Shown: positions 43,560 through 53,952 of the stretch, piece by piece
How the letters are laid out: every line of letters starts with the position of its first letter
Position numbering within the stretch: the stretch's first letter is position 1
NCBI RefSeq assembly: GCF_900538805.1
Contig: NZ_UPZP01000001.1
Location: forward strand, 8,662-72,661
DNA: 64,000 nt
Direction of reading: 5' to 3'
DNA from: an uncultured Dialister sp.
GTDB lineage: Bacteria > Bacillota > Negativicutes > Veillonellales > Dialisteraceae
Notes under the pieces: model-generated
Databases searched by the model: none
Told to the model about the DNA's origin: nothing
The model's input: the letters and a program-made list of their open reading frames with translations, nothing else
Program-made: the position numbers and the translations under genes

Positions 43560-44810
43560 TTACTGCTCTGCCCCTGCCGCTTTGATGGCCAGCGCCAGCT
43601 TGTGGGCCAGACCTTCCATCTTGGCCTTGGATACGGAGCATACTGCCAGGCGGATGCCCTTCTTCAAAGGTACCAGGAATACATTCTGTTTTTCCAGGTC
43701 ATCGCACACCGCCTGGGAATGGGTGACGGGAATGGTGATGAAGAATCCGGAAATATAAGGAACAAATTTCACGCCCTCTTCCTTTGCTTCCTTCATGAAG
43801 ATGGCAGCCCTATCCTGGATCAGCTTGAAATAGCGGGCCCTTTCTTCATCGAGCTGCTTGATTTTCTCCGGATTTTCACAGATATGAATCATGGCATTCT
43901 GGGCGGCGCTGTTGCAGTTGGACCAGGTAGCACGGCTGCTGTACTGGTTGATGTCCACGAATTCCTTAATCACATCTTTGTCGGAGGAAATACCGATCAT
44001 GGCGCCCATGCGCTGGCCGTACATGGTGAAGCCCTTGGACAGGGTGTAGGCGCAGACCACAAGGATATTCTTCGGAAGGCCGCCAAAGACCTTGAAGAAC
44101 TTCCGGCATTCCTGCTTTTCGCCGCTGTAGTCCAAATAAGCCACATCGGGAACCAGAATGGCATTTTTCTTTCCATCGGCCACGGCATCCTTCAGTACAT
44201 CCACCGCTTCCTGCCATTCAGCCACGGACATGCAGTATCCCGTGGGGTTGTTGGCAATGCCGTTCAAAATGATGACGATGTTGTCCTGCTTCTTCAGGAT
44301 ATCCTTCACTGCTTCCTTAAAGGCGGGACCATTGAAATGACCTTCTTCGGTGAGGAAGGAAAAACTCCTCACCCTGCGGTTGTTATCGTCGATGAGACTG
44401 TCATAGGCGCCCCAGTGCCAGTCCGTAATGAGCACTTCGTCCCCCGGTTCCGAATAATTGTGAACCACATGGTGGAGCACGCCGGTGCCGCCGGGTGTGG
44501 AACAGGCATCCACATAGCCTTCAGGACGGGACTCGCCGAAACACTGGTCAATGCAGTCATCCAGGAACTTCCGATACCCCTGGATAGGCGCATAGGCACA
44601 GATTTCCTTCGGAGAAAGCTCCTTCAGCGCTTCCTTCACCACATCCAGCACCACCAGATTTCCATCTTCATCCAGAATGGAACCGACCGTACCGTTGACC
44701 ACCTTATCATTGCCGATTTTCTCAGCCAGGGCAATGGCCCTGTTGTTGGCCGCAAAAATATTGTCTTCCGCACTTTTACCCTTGGCATGGGGTGCTGCTA
44801 AACTGAACAT
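43560..44810 (-). CDS. PLP-dependent aminotransferase class I/II
   Basis: 416 aa. Fold-type I: STPGGTGVLHHVVHNY near the cofactor phosphate, ILNGIANNPTGYCMS, PDVAYLDYSG, and the PLP Lys in AYTLSKGFTMYGQRMG. It resembles the aspartate/aromatic aminotransferase branch, but the substrate is not certain; the alanine symporter next door makes alanine plausible. ATG at 44810 follows AAGGAGGCTTTTT; TATAAT at 44918-44923 is a likely -10. Full length. Confidence 0.9.
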   Translation of the reverse strand: MFSLAAPHAKGKSAEDNIFAANNRAIALAEKIGNDKVVNGTVGSILDEDGNLVVLDVVKEALKELSPKEICAYAPIQGYRKFLDDCIDQCFGESRPEGYVDACSTPGGTGVLHHVVHNYSEPGDEVLITDWHWGAYDSLIDDNNRRVRSFSFLTEEGHFNGPAFKEAVKDILKKQDNIVIILNGIANNPTGYCMSVAEWQEAVDVLKDAVADGKKNAILVPDVAYLDYSGEKQECRKFFKVFGGLPKNILVVCAYTLSKGFTMYGQRMGAMIGISSDKDVIKEFVDINQYSSRATWSNCNSAAQNAMIHICENPEKIKQLDEERARYFKLIQDRAAIFMKEAKEEGVKFVPYISGFFITIPVTHSQAVCDDLEKQNVFLVPLKKGIRLAVCSVSKAKMEGLAHKLALAIKAAGAEQ

Positions 44811-44939
44811 AAAAAGCCTCCTTGAAACCGGAAAAATAAAGCAATTCAGCCAAAAAGCCCGCAGCAAAACAACGCCGCAGGCTTCGTTGCCCATTTTCCT
44901 GTGAAATTGACGACTTTATTATAATGCATGGGTGATGAA

Positions 44940-45352
44940 AAAGAAAGGGGAGAATGGCCCGCCTGCGGCGGGCCGGGTTTAGAGGGGAAGGTTCTTAAGA
45001 TTGACCGGCCCCTTGGGCCGGAGGGTTCTTAGGATTGACGGCCCATGGGACCGAGGGTTGTGGTATCGCCGCCTTTGGCGGCGATGAGTTTTATAGTCAG
45101 CGTTACGGGTCTGCCTTCCCGCCGAGCAAGTCATTCTGAACGAAGCGAAGAATCTTGGTGAACGCCGCCAGTGATTCATCTGTCGATAAATATCAATCGG
45201 CGGGAAAGAGGCGTCTGATAGTCTGATGTCTGCCATCTCTCTTGCTTTCGGGAATACAGCCAAAAGTCGGCGGATAGCGGCAAGCGGTAAGCGGACAGCG
45301 GATAGCGGATAGCTGTATCACCCCAGCTCACTAGTCCACCAGCCCACTTTCC
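44940..45352. repeat. repeat mosaic
   Basis: GCCCGCCTGCGGCGGGC and GGCCCCTTGGGGCC hairpins, GGTTCTTA-type period-9 words, hairpin ATCGCCGCC-TTT-GGCGGCGAT (45065-45085), the GTCATTCTGAACGAAGCGAAG module, GTCTGATGTCTGCC words, a short AGCGGATAGCGGATAGC tandem (45280-45315) and octamers up to 45350. TATAAT at 45355-45360 may serve the next gene. Confidence 0.8.
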
Positions 45353-45393
45353 GTTATAATAACAGAGACATCCTATTGCATTGGAGGTTTTTC

Positions 45394-46485
45394 ATGATAA
45401 CCAAATATGCGGACCTGCTGCTGGCCGCCCTTTTTGCCCTGCTTACAGGCTTCTTCGTTCCCTTTTCCCCTTCCCGCCTTCTGGAAAGCATCAACTGGAA
45501 CCTTCTGGGCATCCTTTTCTGCCTCATGACTATTACCGCAGAAATCGGGAAATGGGGCATCCCCCGGGCTCTCTGCCTTGATTTCTTTGCAGGGAAAACG
45601 ACGGTGCGTAAAATGGCCCGCTTTTTCATATTCGCCTGTTTTTTCTCTTCCATGGTCATAACCAATGACATATCCCTCATCATTTTCGTTCCCTTTTCCA
45701 TTTCCATCTTCATCGAAATCCGGCAGAGGATGCTCCTGATTCCTTTGATCACCCTGGAAACCATAGCCGCCAATATGGGCAGCGCCCTTACGCCCATAGG
45801 AAATCCGCAGAATCTATTCATTTACGATTTCTACCACCTGTCCCTTCCTGCCTTTCTTTCCATTACGGCGCCGGTGGTCCTTATCAGCGGCGTCCTCATC
45901 TACCTGGCAGGATGCCTTTTTCCAAAGGACAGGGCTCCCGCCCTGCCTCCCATGGAAATGGTGGTGCCAAAGAAGAAATCGCTGCTCCTTCTTTTCCTTC
46001 TTCTCCTGTGCATTCTTCACGTTCTCCGTCTCATCCCGCTGCCCCTGGTGATGGCGGCGGTGGTGCCGGCCATGATCCTTCTGGACCGGGGCGTCTTCTT
46101 CCATGTGGATTATAAGCTGCTCCTCCTCTTCGCCCTTCTTTTTATGGCCGTAAGAAATCTGGGGCGCATGGACGTCATCAGCACCGTGGCCCGGGAAGTT
46201 CTCACGGGCCATGAATTCTGGGTATCCCTTCTCCTTTCCCAGTTCATCAGCAACGTACCGGCCACAGTCATGCTTTCTTCCTATACAGACAATGCAGCGC
46301 CCCTCCTCCTTGGCGTGGACATCGGCGGCCTGGGCACCCTCATCGCCTCCATGGCCAGCCTCATTTCCTTCAAGGCCTACGCCAATATCCCCTCCGCCGG
46401 AAAGAAGGAGTACCTGACCCTCTTTTCCCTGTACAACCTGGTGCTCCTTGCTGTGCTTATACTTTGGTACCTGGCGGTGTACTAG
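45394..46485 (+). CDS. SLC13/ArsB-type anion permease
   Basis: 363 aa, about ten membrane segments; somewhat short for the family. VITNDISLIIFVPF and ANMGSALTPIGNPQNLFIY match the first family signature, and SQFISNVPATVMLSSYTDN the second, in the order of the ion-transporter superfamily. Such proteins carry dicarboxylates, arsenite or H+/Na+. In a succinate-using organism a dicarboxylate is attractive but unproven. ATG at 45394 follows TTGGAGGTTTTTC. Confidence 0.85.
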   Translation: MITKYADLLLAALFALLTGFFVPFSPSRLLESINWNLLGILFCLMTITAEIGKWGIPRALCLDFFAGKTTVRKMARFFIFACFFSSMVITNDISLIIFVPFSISIFIEIRQRMLLIPLITLETIAANMGSALTPIGNPQNLFIYDFYHLSLPAFLSITAPVVLISGVLIYLAGCLFPKDRAPALPPMEMVVPKKKSLLLLFLLLLCILHVLRLIPLPLVMAAVVPAMILLDRGVFFHVDYKLLLLFALLFMAVRNLGRMDVISTVAREVLTGHEFWVSLLLSQFISNVPATVMLSSYTDNAAPLLLGVDIGGLGTLIASMASLISFKAYANIPSAGKKEYLTLFSLYNLVLLAVLILWYLAVY

Positions 46486-46493
46486 GGAAGCAT

Positions 46494-46536
46494 AAAAAAA
46501 CGGGATACCATGGATTTCCAGGGTATCCCGTTTTTT
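46494..46536. terminator. bidirectional terminator
   Basis: AAAAAAACGGGATACC, loop, GGGTATCCCGTTTTTT, between the convergent permease and SLH genes. Confidence 0.9.
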
Positions 46537-47024
46537 CAGTCTACATTCTTCGTTCCTCCGGCATTGACGGTGGTGTCATCGCCGATGTGCCAGACAGTGT
46601 TGACACGGACTCTTCCGTCGGCATCGCCGTCACTGTTATAGCGGATTCTTCCATCGCCGCCCATTTCCAGCATCGGTCTGCCTTCGGGGATTTTCTTTTC
46701 TTCCTTGTACCCCAGGGCTTCCAGTTCCCTGGCGTATTCCTTCTTGAGCTTCATGAGGCTTTCATGGTCTTTGTCCTTTACATCATGGTGTTCCAGCATA
46801 TCCTTGATGACGCTGGCCAGCTCATAGCGGGTGATACTGCCACGGCTAAAGAAATCGGAGGTATAGGAAGGGGCTTTTCCTTCCCGGCAGAGGGTTTCCA
46901 CGGTCCGGTAATCCCAGGATTTGGGACTCACCGGGTCGAAGGAGTTCGGCGCGTACAGGTTGTAGGCAAAGCCGGTGATGGACGCAGCCGCCAGAAGGGC
47001 GGTGAGGAAAAGTGTCTTTTTCAT
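46536..47024 (-). CDS. small secreted SLH-domain protein
   Basis: 162 aa. Signal peptide (residues 1-20, KKTLFLTALLAAASITGFA), one S-layer-homology unit (SWDYRTVETLCREGKAP, RGSITRYELASVIKDML), a helical linker, and a short C-terminal Gly/Asp/Asn-rich part (GGDGRIRYNSDGDADGRVRV). SLH domains tie the outer membrane to pyruvylated or polyamine-modified peptidoglycan in Negativicutes through OmpM-type porins; here there is no porin barrel. It begins 1 bp after engB stops. Confidence 0.8.
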   Translation of the reverse strand: MKKTLFLTALLAAASITGFAYNLYAPNSFDPVSPKSWDYRTVETLCREGKAPSYTSDFFSRGSITRYELASVIKDMLEHHDVKDKDHESLMKLKKEYARELEALGYKEEKKIPEGRPMLEMGGDGRIRYNSDGDADGRVRVNTVWHIGDDTTVNAGGTKNVD

Positions 47025-47025
47025 G

Positions 47026-47667
47026 CTAGTCACATATCTTTCCTTCAATGACTTTCAGGAGGTCATCCCTGCCTTCGCCGGTTAAGGCGGAGTAGGCAAT
47101 GGGCGGATAATCTCCGGGAAAATATTTTTCCAGAAGCTTTTTATTCTTCACCAGTTCATTCCGTTTCAGCTTATCCCCTTTGGTGCCGATAATCTGGAGG
47201 GAAGGGGCAATGGAGCGGAGCCATTCGTAGGCTTTCATGTCGATGGGAAGGCCGGGATGGCGGAGGTCAATCAAAAGACCAATCATCTGAAGGGTGGGAG
47301 AATGTTCCAGGTAGTCTGCAATGAAGGCGGACCAGCTGTCCTTGTTCTGCTGGCTTGTCTTGGCAAATCCATACCCCGGCAGGTCCACCAGGTACCAGTC
47401 CTGCCTCACTTCTTCTTCCTCTTCCATCCTTCTGGACTGGATGGCGTAGTAGTTGATGGTTCTGGTCTTTCCTGGCTCCCTGCTCACAAAGGCCAGTTTC
47501 TTCCTGCCGCAGAGGGAGTTGATGAGGGATGATTTTCCCACATTGGACCGTCCGATGAAGGCGATTTCTTTCCTGCCGTCATTCACATACTGGCTGCGAT
47601 TCACTGCAGCACGGACGTAGGCGGAAGAAAATATATGAAATTCATCCATTTTTTTGATTTCTGACAA
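47026..47667 (-). CDS. engB: ribosome biogenesis GTPase EngB (YsxC/YihA)
   Basis: 213 aa. G1 GRSNVGKSSLINSL, G2 region GKTRTINYY, G3 DLPGYGFAK, G4 TKGDKL. It helps assemble the large ribosomal subunit. The start is taken as TTG at 47667 because AAGGAGG lies at ideal distance; the next ATG (47649) is too far from it. Last conserved member of the tig-clpP-clpX-lon-engB cluster. Confidence 0.93.
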   Translation of the reverse strand: MSEIKKMDEFHIFSSAYVRAAVNRSQYVNDGRKEIAFIGRSNVGKSSLINSLCGRKKLAFVSREPGKTRTINYYAIQSRRMEEEEEVRQDWYLVDLPGYGFAKTSQQNKDSWSAFIADYLEHSPTLQMIGLLIDLRHPGLPIDMKAYEWLRSIAPSLQIIGTKGDKLKRNELVKNKKLLEKYFPGDYPPIAYSALTGEGRDDLLKVIEGKICD

Positions 47668-47710
47668 GGGCTTGCCTCCTTACTGCCGGGGTATCCGGAT
47701 CTTATGTGTC

Positions 47711-47737
47711 CTGGAAGCACCGATTCAATCAGCGCTT
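47711..47737 (-). repeat. GGAAGCGC-family hairpin between lon and engB
   Basis: Transcript GGAAGCGC, TGATTGAATCG, GTGCTTCC. It consists of just the two terminal repeats of the 60503-60669 element type, with the middle missing. Confidence 0.55.
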
Positions 47738-47739
47738 CC

Positions 47740-50064
47740 TTATTTCACCAGGGCGTGGCTGAGTACGTCATCCACATTCTTCACATATACGAAATGGAGC
47801 TTTTCCCGCACCGAAGCCGGCAGTTCTTCCAAATCCCGCTTATTCTTTTCAGGAAGGAGAATCTGTTTGATGCCAAACTGGTTGGCTGCCAGTACCTTTT
47901 CCTTCACGCCGCCGATAGGAAGAACTTCGCCGGTTAAGGTGATTTCCCCGGTCATGGCGGTGTCGCCTCTCACCTTTCTTCCGGTATAGGCGGAGGCCAT
48001 GGCGGTGGCCATGGTGACGCCGGCGGAGGGACCGTCCTTGGGCACTGCCCCTTCCGGCAGGTGGATATGGGTATCCAGGGTTTCATAGAAATCGTCCTTA
48101 AGGCCCAGCTCCTTGGCACGGCTGCGGATGTAGGTATAAGCCGTTTCTGCCGATTCCTTCATCACATCTCCCAGCTGTCCCGTGAGGATGAGGTTTCCCT
48201 TACCCTTGATGGTGACTGCTTCCGTATCCAATACTTCGCCGCCTGCCATGGTCCAGGCCAGGCCGTTCACCCTGCCTACGGCATCGGGATGTTCTTCCGC
48301 CATGGGCATGAATTTCACAGGGCCCAGGTATTTTTCCAGTGTTTTGGAATTCAGGGCAGGAAGGCTGTCATCTTCAAGCACGATTTTCTTCCCCACCTTG
48401 CGGCAGAGGGAGCCGATGGTCCTTTCCAGTTCCCGGACTCCCGCTTCCCTGGTGTAGCCTTCGATGACACGGCGGATGAGAAGGTCCGTGAAACGGATGT
48501 CCTTTGCCTTGAGGCCGTTTCTCTTCATCTGCCGGGGAATAAGGTACTGTTTGGCAATCTTCACCTTTTCCTCTTCCGTGTAGCCGGTGAGCTCGATGAG
48601 TTCCATACGGTCAAGAAGGGCCGGCGGAATAGTGGACACCGTGTTGGCGGTGGCCAGGAAGAACACTTTGGATAAATCGAAGGGAATGTCGATGTAATTA
48701 TCATGGAAAGCCCTGTTCTGCTCCGGATCCAGCGCTTCCAGCAGGGCCGATGCGGGGTCGCCCCGGAAGTCTGCACCTACCTTGTCGATTTCATCCAGCA
48801 GAATAAGGGGATTCTTTGTCTTTGCCTGTCCGATGGCTTCGATGAACCGGCCCGGCATGGCGCCGATGTAGGTGCGGCGGTGACCGCGGATTTCCGCTTC
48901 ATCATGAATGCCGCCCAGGGAAATGCGGGCAAATTTCCGCCCCATGGCGTTGGCAATGGACTGGGCCAGGGAGGTCTTGCCTACGCCTGGCGGTCCGACG
49001 AAGCAGATAATGGGAGCCTTTGCATCCGGTGCCAGCACGCGGACTGCCAGGTATTCCAGGATTCTTTCCTTGATTTTGGAAAGGCCGTAATGGTCCTGAT
49101 CCAGTACCTTCTTCGCTTCCTTCAGGTCCAGCTTGTCCTGGCTTTCCGTATCCCAGGGAAGGCTGAAAATCCAGTCCAGATAGTTTCTGGCCACCGCAGT
49201 TTCCGCCATCATCGGCGGCATGGCAGCCAAGTGGTCGATTTCCTTCCCGATTTTTGCCTTGAATTCTTCAGGAATGCCGGAGTCCTTCAGTTTCTTCCTG
49301 TAATCGTCCGCTTCCTTTTCCTGGCTCACCGTATCGCCCAGGCGGTCATGGATGGACTTGATTTTCTGGCGCAGGTAGTAGTCCTGCTGCTCTTTGTCCA
49401 TTTTAGCGCGGACGTCGCCATTGATTTCCGCTTCCAGCCGTCCGATCTGGATTTCCTGGTCCAGCAGGCGGTGAACCAGACGGAGCCTTTCCATGACGTT
49501 GATTTCCTCCAGCACGTCCTGGCGCTGCCTTGGAGAAAGGATAAGCTGGGCGGAAAGGAAATCCGCCGTTTCGCCGGGGTCCGTAATCTGCTTGAGCTGG
49601 TCCATCTGTTCGTCGGGAAGGCCCTGCTTGGTGCTGCGGAGCCATTCGAAGAAGGCCTTCAGAATGGTCCTTCTGTAGGCTTCCGCCTTCAGTTCGTCGT
49701 CCGGCATAATGTCTTCCAGGTCATCCACCTCTGCCATGAGGCAGCGGCTGTCCCTTTCGTAAGAAAGGATTTTCACCCGGGAAACCCCTTCTGCCAGCAC
49801 CCGCACCAGTCCGCCGGGGAGCTGGATCATCTGGCTGATTTTCACCACCGTACCGGTCAGGTACACATCATCCGGCGAGTCAGCGCCCTGTCTTTCCAGG
49901 GCTGTCACGATGTAGCGGTCGCCCCTGCTGGCCAGGCGCACGGCATCGGCCGAATCTTTCCTGCCTATATCAAGGTTTACCGTCATTTTCGGGTAAACCA
50001 CAATGTCCCTCAACGGTACCAGCGGCAGGGTGAGTCCATTGTTTTCTTTTGTGTTTTCACTCAT
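47740..50064 (-). CDS. lon: ATP-dependent protease Lon
   Basis: 774 aa, full length. N-terminal substrate domain ([20 protein letters not shown]), AAA+ part with Walker [14 protein letters not shown], Walker [11 protein letters not shown], and a C-terminal serine protease with the Ser-Lys dyad in [15 protein letters not shown]. It degrades damaged and regulatory proteins. ATG at 50064 follows GGAGGAATCATAT. No CIRCE operator seen upstream. Confidence 0.96.
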   Translation of the reverse strand: MSENTKENNGLTLPLVPLRDIVVYPKMTVNLDIGRKDSADAVRLASRGDRYIVTALERQGADSPDDVYLTGTVVKISQMIQLPGGLVRVLAEGVSRVKILSYERDSRCLMAEVDDLEDIMPDDELKAEAYRRTILKAFFEWLRSTKQGLPDEQMDQLKQITDPGETADFLSAQLILSPRQRQDVLEEINVMERLRLVHRLLDQEIQIGRLEAEINGDVRAKMDKEQQDYYLRQKIKSIHDRLGDTVSQEKEADDYRKKLKDSGIPEEFKAKIGKEIDHLAAMPPMMAETAVARNYLDWIFSLPWDTESQDKLDLKEAKKVLDQDHYGLSKIKERILEYLAVRVLAPDAKAPIICFVGPPGVGKTSLAQSIANAMGRKFARISLGGIHDEAEIRGHRRTYIGAMPGRFIEAIGQAKTKNPLILLDEIDKVGADFRGDPASALLEALDPEQNRAFHDNYIDIPFDLSKVFFLATANTVSTIPPALLDRMELIELTGYTEEEKVKIAKQYLIPRQMKRNGLKAKDIRFTDLLIRRVIEGYTREAGVRELERTIGSLCRKVGKKIVLEDDSLPALNSKTLEKYLGPVKFMPMAEEHPDAVGRVNGLAWTMAGGEVLDTEAVTIKGKGNLILTGQLGDVMKESAETAYTYIRSRAKELGLKDDFYETLDTHIHLPEGAVPKDGPSAGVTMATAMASAYTGRKVRGDTAMTGEITLTGEVLPIGGVKEKVLAANQFGIKQILLPEKNKRDLEELPASVREKLHFVYVKNVDDVLSHALVK

Positions 50065-50198
50065 ATATGATTCCTCCATACCGGGAAAGTTCTGCTGTCG
50101 CACAGCTTCCCCAGTTTATTGTAACACATGGAAGAGTATGAATTCCTTATTTTATTAAAATCCTTAATCTCTTTTATGTAACCCCCTCACAGAGGTCA

Positions 50199-50228
50199 CA
50201 AAAGCCGGAGCTATGGGCTCCGGCTTTC
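50199..50228 (-). terminator. terminator of clpX
   Basis: AAAGCCGGAG, loop, CTCCGGCTTTTG on the minus strand. Confidence 0.8.
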
Positions 50229-50266
50229 CGGAAGTGCAGGGCGCTTCCATATTCTGCAGAATCAAA

Positions 50267-51502
50267 TCAGCTGTCCTTCCTCGTGAGGATGGGTTCGGAG
50301 TGGTTCTTCACCACTTCTTCCGTCACCGTGCACTTCACCACGTCCTTCATGCTGGGGATTTCATACATGACGTGCTGCATGATTTTTTCAATGATGGCAC
50401 GAAGTCCCCGGGCCCCCGTATTTCTTTCGATGGCCTGGCGGGCAATGGCGTGGATGGCGCCGTCGTCAAATTCCAGTTCCACATGGTCCATGGCCAGAAG
50501 TTTCTGGTACTGACGGACAAGGGCGTTCTTCGGTTCCGTGAGAATCTTCACAAGGGCCTCTTCATTCAAAGGATGGAGAGGAACAATCACAGGGAGACGG
50601 CCGATAAATTCGGGAATGAGACCGAATTTCAGGAGATCCTCCGGCTGCACCTGCTGCAGGAGCTCTGCCATGTCCTTTTCATCCTTCTTCTCGATATCCG
50701 CACCGAATCCCATGACGCTCTTGGTGAGACGGCGGTCAATGACCTTGTCGATGCCTGCAAAGGCGCCGCCGCAGATGAAGAGGATATTGGTGGTGTCGAT
50801 CTGGATCATTTCCTGGTTCGGATGCTTCCTGCCGCCCTGGGGCGGTACGCTGGCCACGGTGCCTTCCAGAATCTTCAGCAGGGCCTGCTGCACCCCTTCG
50901 CCGGATACGTCCCTGGTGATGGAGGGGTTTTCCGATTTCCTTGCGATTTTATCGATTTCATCGATATAGACAATGCCCCGTTCCGCCTTGTCGATATCGT
51001 AGTCCGCCGCCTGGATGAGGCGGAGGAGAATGTTTTCCACGTCTTCCCCTACATAGCCGGCTTCCGTAAGGGTGGTGGCGTCGGAGATGGCAAAGGGTAC
51101 ATCCAGGAAACGGGCCAGGGTCTGGGCAAGGAGTGTCTTGCCGCTGCCGGTGGGCCCCAGCATGATGATGTTGGACTTCTGCAGCTCCACATCATCGTCT
51201 TCCCCTTCGTGTTCAATGCGCTTGTAGTGGTTGTACACAGCCACGGCCAGTGCCATTTTCGCATCGTCCTGTTCGATGACATACTGGTCCATGTATTTCT
51301 TGATTTCTTCCGGCGTAGGCAGCTTGAAATGGGGCGCTGCCTTTTTCTTGTCTGCCTTCAGCTCTTCCCGGAGGATATTGGAGCACACTTCGATGCATTC
51401 GTTGCAGATATAGACGCCGGGGCCGGCAATCAGTTTTTCCACTTCATCCCCGGAGCGGCCGCAGAAGCTGCAGACCGGAGTTCCTTCATTTTTCCTGTTC
51501 AA
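50267..51502 (-). CDS. clpX: ATP-dependent Clp protease ATP-binding subunit ClpX
   Basis: 411 aa. N-terminal zinc-binding domain (VCSFCGRSG ... ICNECIEVC), Walker [14 protein letters not shown], Walker [12 protein letters not shown], and IGF-like/sensor regions. It unfolds substrates and feeds them to ClpP, whose gene is 12 bp upstream. The start is TTG at 51502 after AAAGGAGGTTTCCA. Confidence 0.96.
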   Translation of the reverse strand: MNRKNEGTPVCSFCGRSGDEVEKLIAGPGVYICNECIEVCSNILREELKADKKKAAPHFKLPTPEEIKKYMDQYVIEQDDAKMALAVAVYNHYKRIEHEGEDDDVELQKSNIIMLGPTGSGKTLLAQTLARFLDVPFAISDATTLTEAGYVGEDVENILLRLIQAADYDIDKAERGIVYIDEIDKIARKSENPSITRDVSGEGVQQALLKILEGTVASVPPQGGRKHPNQEMIQIDTTNILFICGGAFAGIDKVIDRRLTKSVMGFGADIEKKDEKDMAELLQQVQPEDLLKFGLIPEFIGRLPVIVPLHPLNEEALVKILTEPKNALVRQYQKLLAMDHVELEFDDGAIHAIARQAIERNTGARGLRAIIEKIMQHVMYEIPSMKDVVKCTVTEEVVKNHSEPILTRKDS

Positions 51503-51514
51503 TGGAAACCTCCT

Positions 51515-52120
51515 TTATTTGGCAGTCATTTTCTGCAAATCATTGCGGGTCAGAATCTGGTCGATGAGGCCATAGTTCTTTGCCATTTCGGCGGTCATGA
51601 AATTGTCCCTTTCCGTGTCCCTGGCAATGGTTTCCAGCGGCTGTCCGCTGTGTTTGGAAAGAATGCCGTTCAGTTCTTCCCGAAGGCGCAGGATTTCACG
51701 GGCATGGATTTCGATTTCCGTAGCCTGTCCCTGTACGCCGCCCAGGGGCTGGTGAATCATAATGTTGGAATGGGGCAGTGCATAGCGCTTGCCGGCGGCA
51801 CCGGCGGTCAAAAGCACCGCTGCCATGCTGGCGCAGGAGCCGATGCAGATGGTAGATACATCGGGGCGGATATACTGCATGGTATCGTAAATGGCCAGCC
51901 CTGCGGTTACCACGCCGCCGGGGCTGTTGATGTAAAGATGGATATCCTTGGACGGATCTTCTGCTTCCAGGAAGAGGAGCTGGGCAATGATGACATTGGC
52001 CATGTGGTCTTCAATCTGGCCGTCCAGGAATATGATGCGGTCCTTCAGAAGGCGGGAGTAAATGTCATAGGACCTTTCTCCCTGTGCTGTCTGCTCAACT
52101 ACGATGGGTACATATGCCAT
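51515..52120 (-). CDS. clpP: ATP-dependent Clp protease proteolytic subunit
   Basis: 201 aa. Catalytic Ser in [11 protein letters not shown], His in [14 protein letters not shown], Asp in DTERDNFM. Forms the barrel that ClpX docks on. ATG at 52120 follows AAAGGTG; the in-frame upstream ATG lacks a ribosome site. Confidence 0.96.
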   Translation of the reverse strand: MAYVPIVVEQTAQGERSYDIYSRLLKDRIIFLDGQIEDHMANVIIAQLLFLEAEDPSKDIHLYINSPGGVVTAGLAIYDTMQYIRPDVSTICIGSCASMAAVLLTAGAAGKRYALPHSNIMIHQPLGGVQGQATEIEIHAREILRLREELNGILSKHSGQPLETIARDTERDNFMTAEMAKNYGLIDQILTRNDLQKMTAK

Positions 52121-52280
52121 AGTGGTCACACCTTTCTTTCTTGGATACAGGAATTTCTCCATGAAATTCCGTTTTTTCCATATGGTCGAAAGAGACGCCG
52201 GTTCACCCCGCGTCTCTTTTTACAAACAATCAGTTTCCTGATATTCCATTCAGTGCTTCATAAGCAGCCGTGAAGGCAGA

Positions 52281-53792
52281 TTATTTGGATTCTGCCTGAC
52301 GGATGGTTTCAATGATTTCAGCTTTTTTAGCTTTGGATTCCAGGGCAATGCCTTTTTCTGCGGCATAGGCTTTCAGGTCCTTTACTGTCATGGATTCAAA
52401 GTTGTCTTTCTTTTCTTCCGCTTTCGGAGCTTCTTCAGCCTTGGGAGCTTCTTCTGCTTTGTCTTCAGCCTTGGCTTCTTCTGCTTCCTTCTTGTCAGCT
52501 TCAGCCTTCTTGGCTGCGCCGTAGATGAAAGCGGCTGCCTTCTTGCGGAGTACGGAATTGACCAGCATGCCTACGCGGTTTTCGTCTTTGATAATCTTCA
52601 TGACATCGTTGGGGTCAGCATTGAACTGATGAGCCATGCTGTATATTTCCATGGAGAGATCTTCGTTGGTCACGGTGAGATTTTCCTTGTCAGCAATGGT
52701 TTCCAGAACCAGTCCCTGACGTACCTGTTCAGCAGCCATCTTTTCATAGTTCTTGCGGAGCTGTTCCATGGTCTGGCCGATGTTCTTCAGGTATTCTTCC
52801 ATGGTGGTGTTTCTGGATTCCATGTTCAGTTTCATTTCGTCCACGATTTCGTCAATGCGCTGTTCCACCATTTCCTGGGGGATATCAACCTTGGCATTGG
52901 CTACAGCCTGGTTAACGAGAGCTTCATGGTAAGCTTCTTCTGCCTGCTGGAATGCCTGCAGCTGCATCTGCTGTTTCACAGCAGCCTTCAGTTCATCCAT
53001 GGTTTCAAACTGGCTGATGGATTTAGCGAAATCATCATTCAGTTCAGGAAGCTGTTTGCGCTTTACGTCGCTGATATGGACTTCAAATTCTGCTTCCTTG
53101 CCCTTCAGTGCGTCTACGAAGTAGTTTTCCGGGAAGGTTACTTTAACGGTTACATCGTCGCCGGCCTTATGTCCTTCCAGCTGGTCTTCGAAGCCGGGGA
53201 TAAAGCTCTGGGAACCGATTTCCAGAGGATAGGTCTTGCCTTCGCCGCCTTCAAAGGGCTTTCCGTCAATGGTGCCTTTGAAATCAATAACTGCGAAGTC
53301 GCCCTTCTTCAGTTCTGTGCCTTCTTCTGCCTTTTCTAGTCTTGCATTCTGTTCAGCAGCGCCTTTGAGCTGTGCCATCACCTGGTCATCGGTGATTTCG
53401 GGGGATGCCTTTTCAGCTTCCAGGCCTTTGTATTCGCCCAGTTCCACTTCCGGACGTTTTACGAAAGTAGCAGTGAAAGCGGCACCTTCTGCTTCGGAGA
53501 ATTTGTCTTCCTTCACATCGGGAGCGGTGACGGGAATCAGCTTTTCCTGACGGAGTGCTGCGTCTACGGCTTCGTTGATGACAATGTCCTTGGCTTCTGC
53601 TTCAATGGCTTCCTTGCCGAAATGCATTTCCAGGATTTTGCGGCTTGCCTTGCCCTTACGGAAACCGGGGATTCTTACCTGGTTGGCAATGCGGGATACC
53701 GCTCTCTTGAATCCTTTCTGTACAACTTCAGCCGGCAGTTCGATGCCTACAGAAACCTTGTGCTGATCCAGTGCCTCTACTTTTACGTTCAT
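52281..53792 (-). CDS. tig: trigger factor with C-terminal Rho_N/SAP-like extension
   Basis: 503 aa. Ribosome-binding N-terminus (VPGFRKG-like IPGFRKGKASRKILE), PPIase domain (GDFAVIDFKGTIDGKPFEGG), and helical chaperone C-domain. After about residue 425 comes an added tail: a Lys/Glu/Ala-rich linker with APKAEE repeats and a final 35-residue unit MTVKDLKAYAAEKGIALES plus AKKAEIIETI, which looks like a Rho N-terminal/SAP helix-extended-helix motif. Usual trigger factors are about 430 aa. ATG follows AAGGAGGAATATTTTTT. Confidence 0.93.
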   Translation of the reverse strand: MNVKVEALDQHKVSVGIELPAEVVQKGFKRAVSRIANQVRIPGFRKGKASRKILEMHFGKEAIEAEAKDIVINEAVDAALRQEKLIPVTAPDVKEDKFSEAEGAAFTATFVKRPEVELGEYKGLEAEKASPEITDDQVMAQLKGAAEQNARLEKAEEGTELKKGDFAVIDFKGTIDGKPFEGGEGKTYPLEIGSQSFIPGFEDQLEGHKAGDDVTVKVTFPENYFVDALKGKEAEFEVHISDVKRKQLPELNDDFAKSISQFETMDELKAAVKQQMQLQAFQQAEEAYHEALVNQAVANAKVDIPQEMVEQRIDEIVDEMKLNMESRNTTMEEYLKNIGQTMEQLRKNYEKMAAEQVRQGLVLETIADKENLTVTNEDLSMEIYSMAHQFNADPNDVMKIIKDENRVGMLVNSVLRKKAAAFIYGAAKKAEADKKEAEEAKAEDKAEEAPKAEEAPKAEEKKDNFESMTVKDLKAYAAEKGIALESKAKKAEIIETIRQAESK

Positions 53793-53874
53793 AAAAAATA
53801 TTCCTCCTTAAGTCGGCTTACCGACAAATGATACCTTTTTTGGTCCTTTTCATGTACGATAAATCGCAAGTTAT

Positions 53875-53903
53875 ATTTTAGCATAAAGGCTTTAAAAAAA
53901 CAA
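53875..53903 (-). promoter_or_regulatory. promoter of the tig-clpP-clpX cluster
   Basis: Minus strand TTGTTT (53898-53903), 17-bp spacer, TAAAAT (53875-53880). Confidence 0.6.
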
Positions 53904-53924
53904 ATTTTTCGATAAAGATTATGG

Positions 53925-53944
53925 AAAAAGGCGGTTTTTCCGCC
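53925..53944 (-). terminator. terminator of the LysR gene
   Basis: GGCGG, AAAAA, CCGCC, TTTTT on the minus strand, 9 bp after the stop. Confidence 0.8.
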
Positions 53945-53952
53945 GGTTTTCT

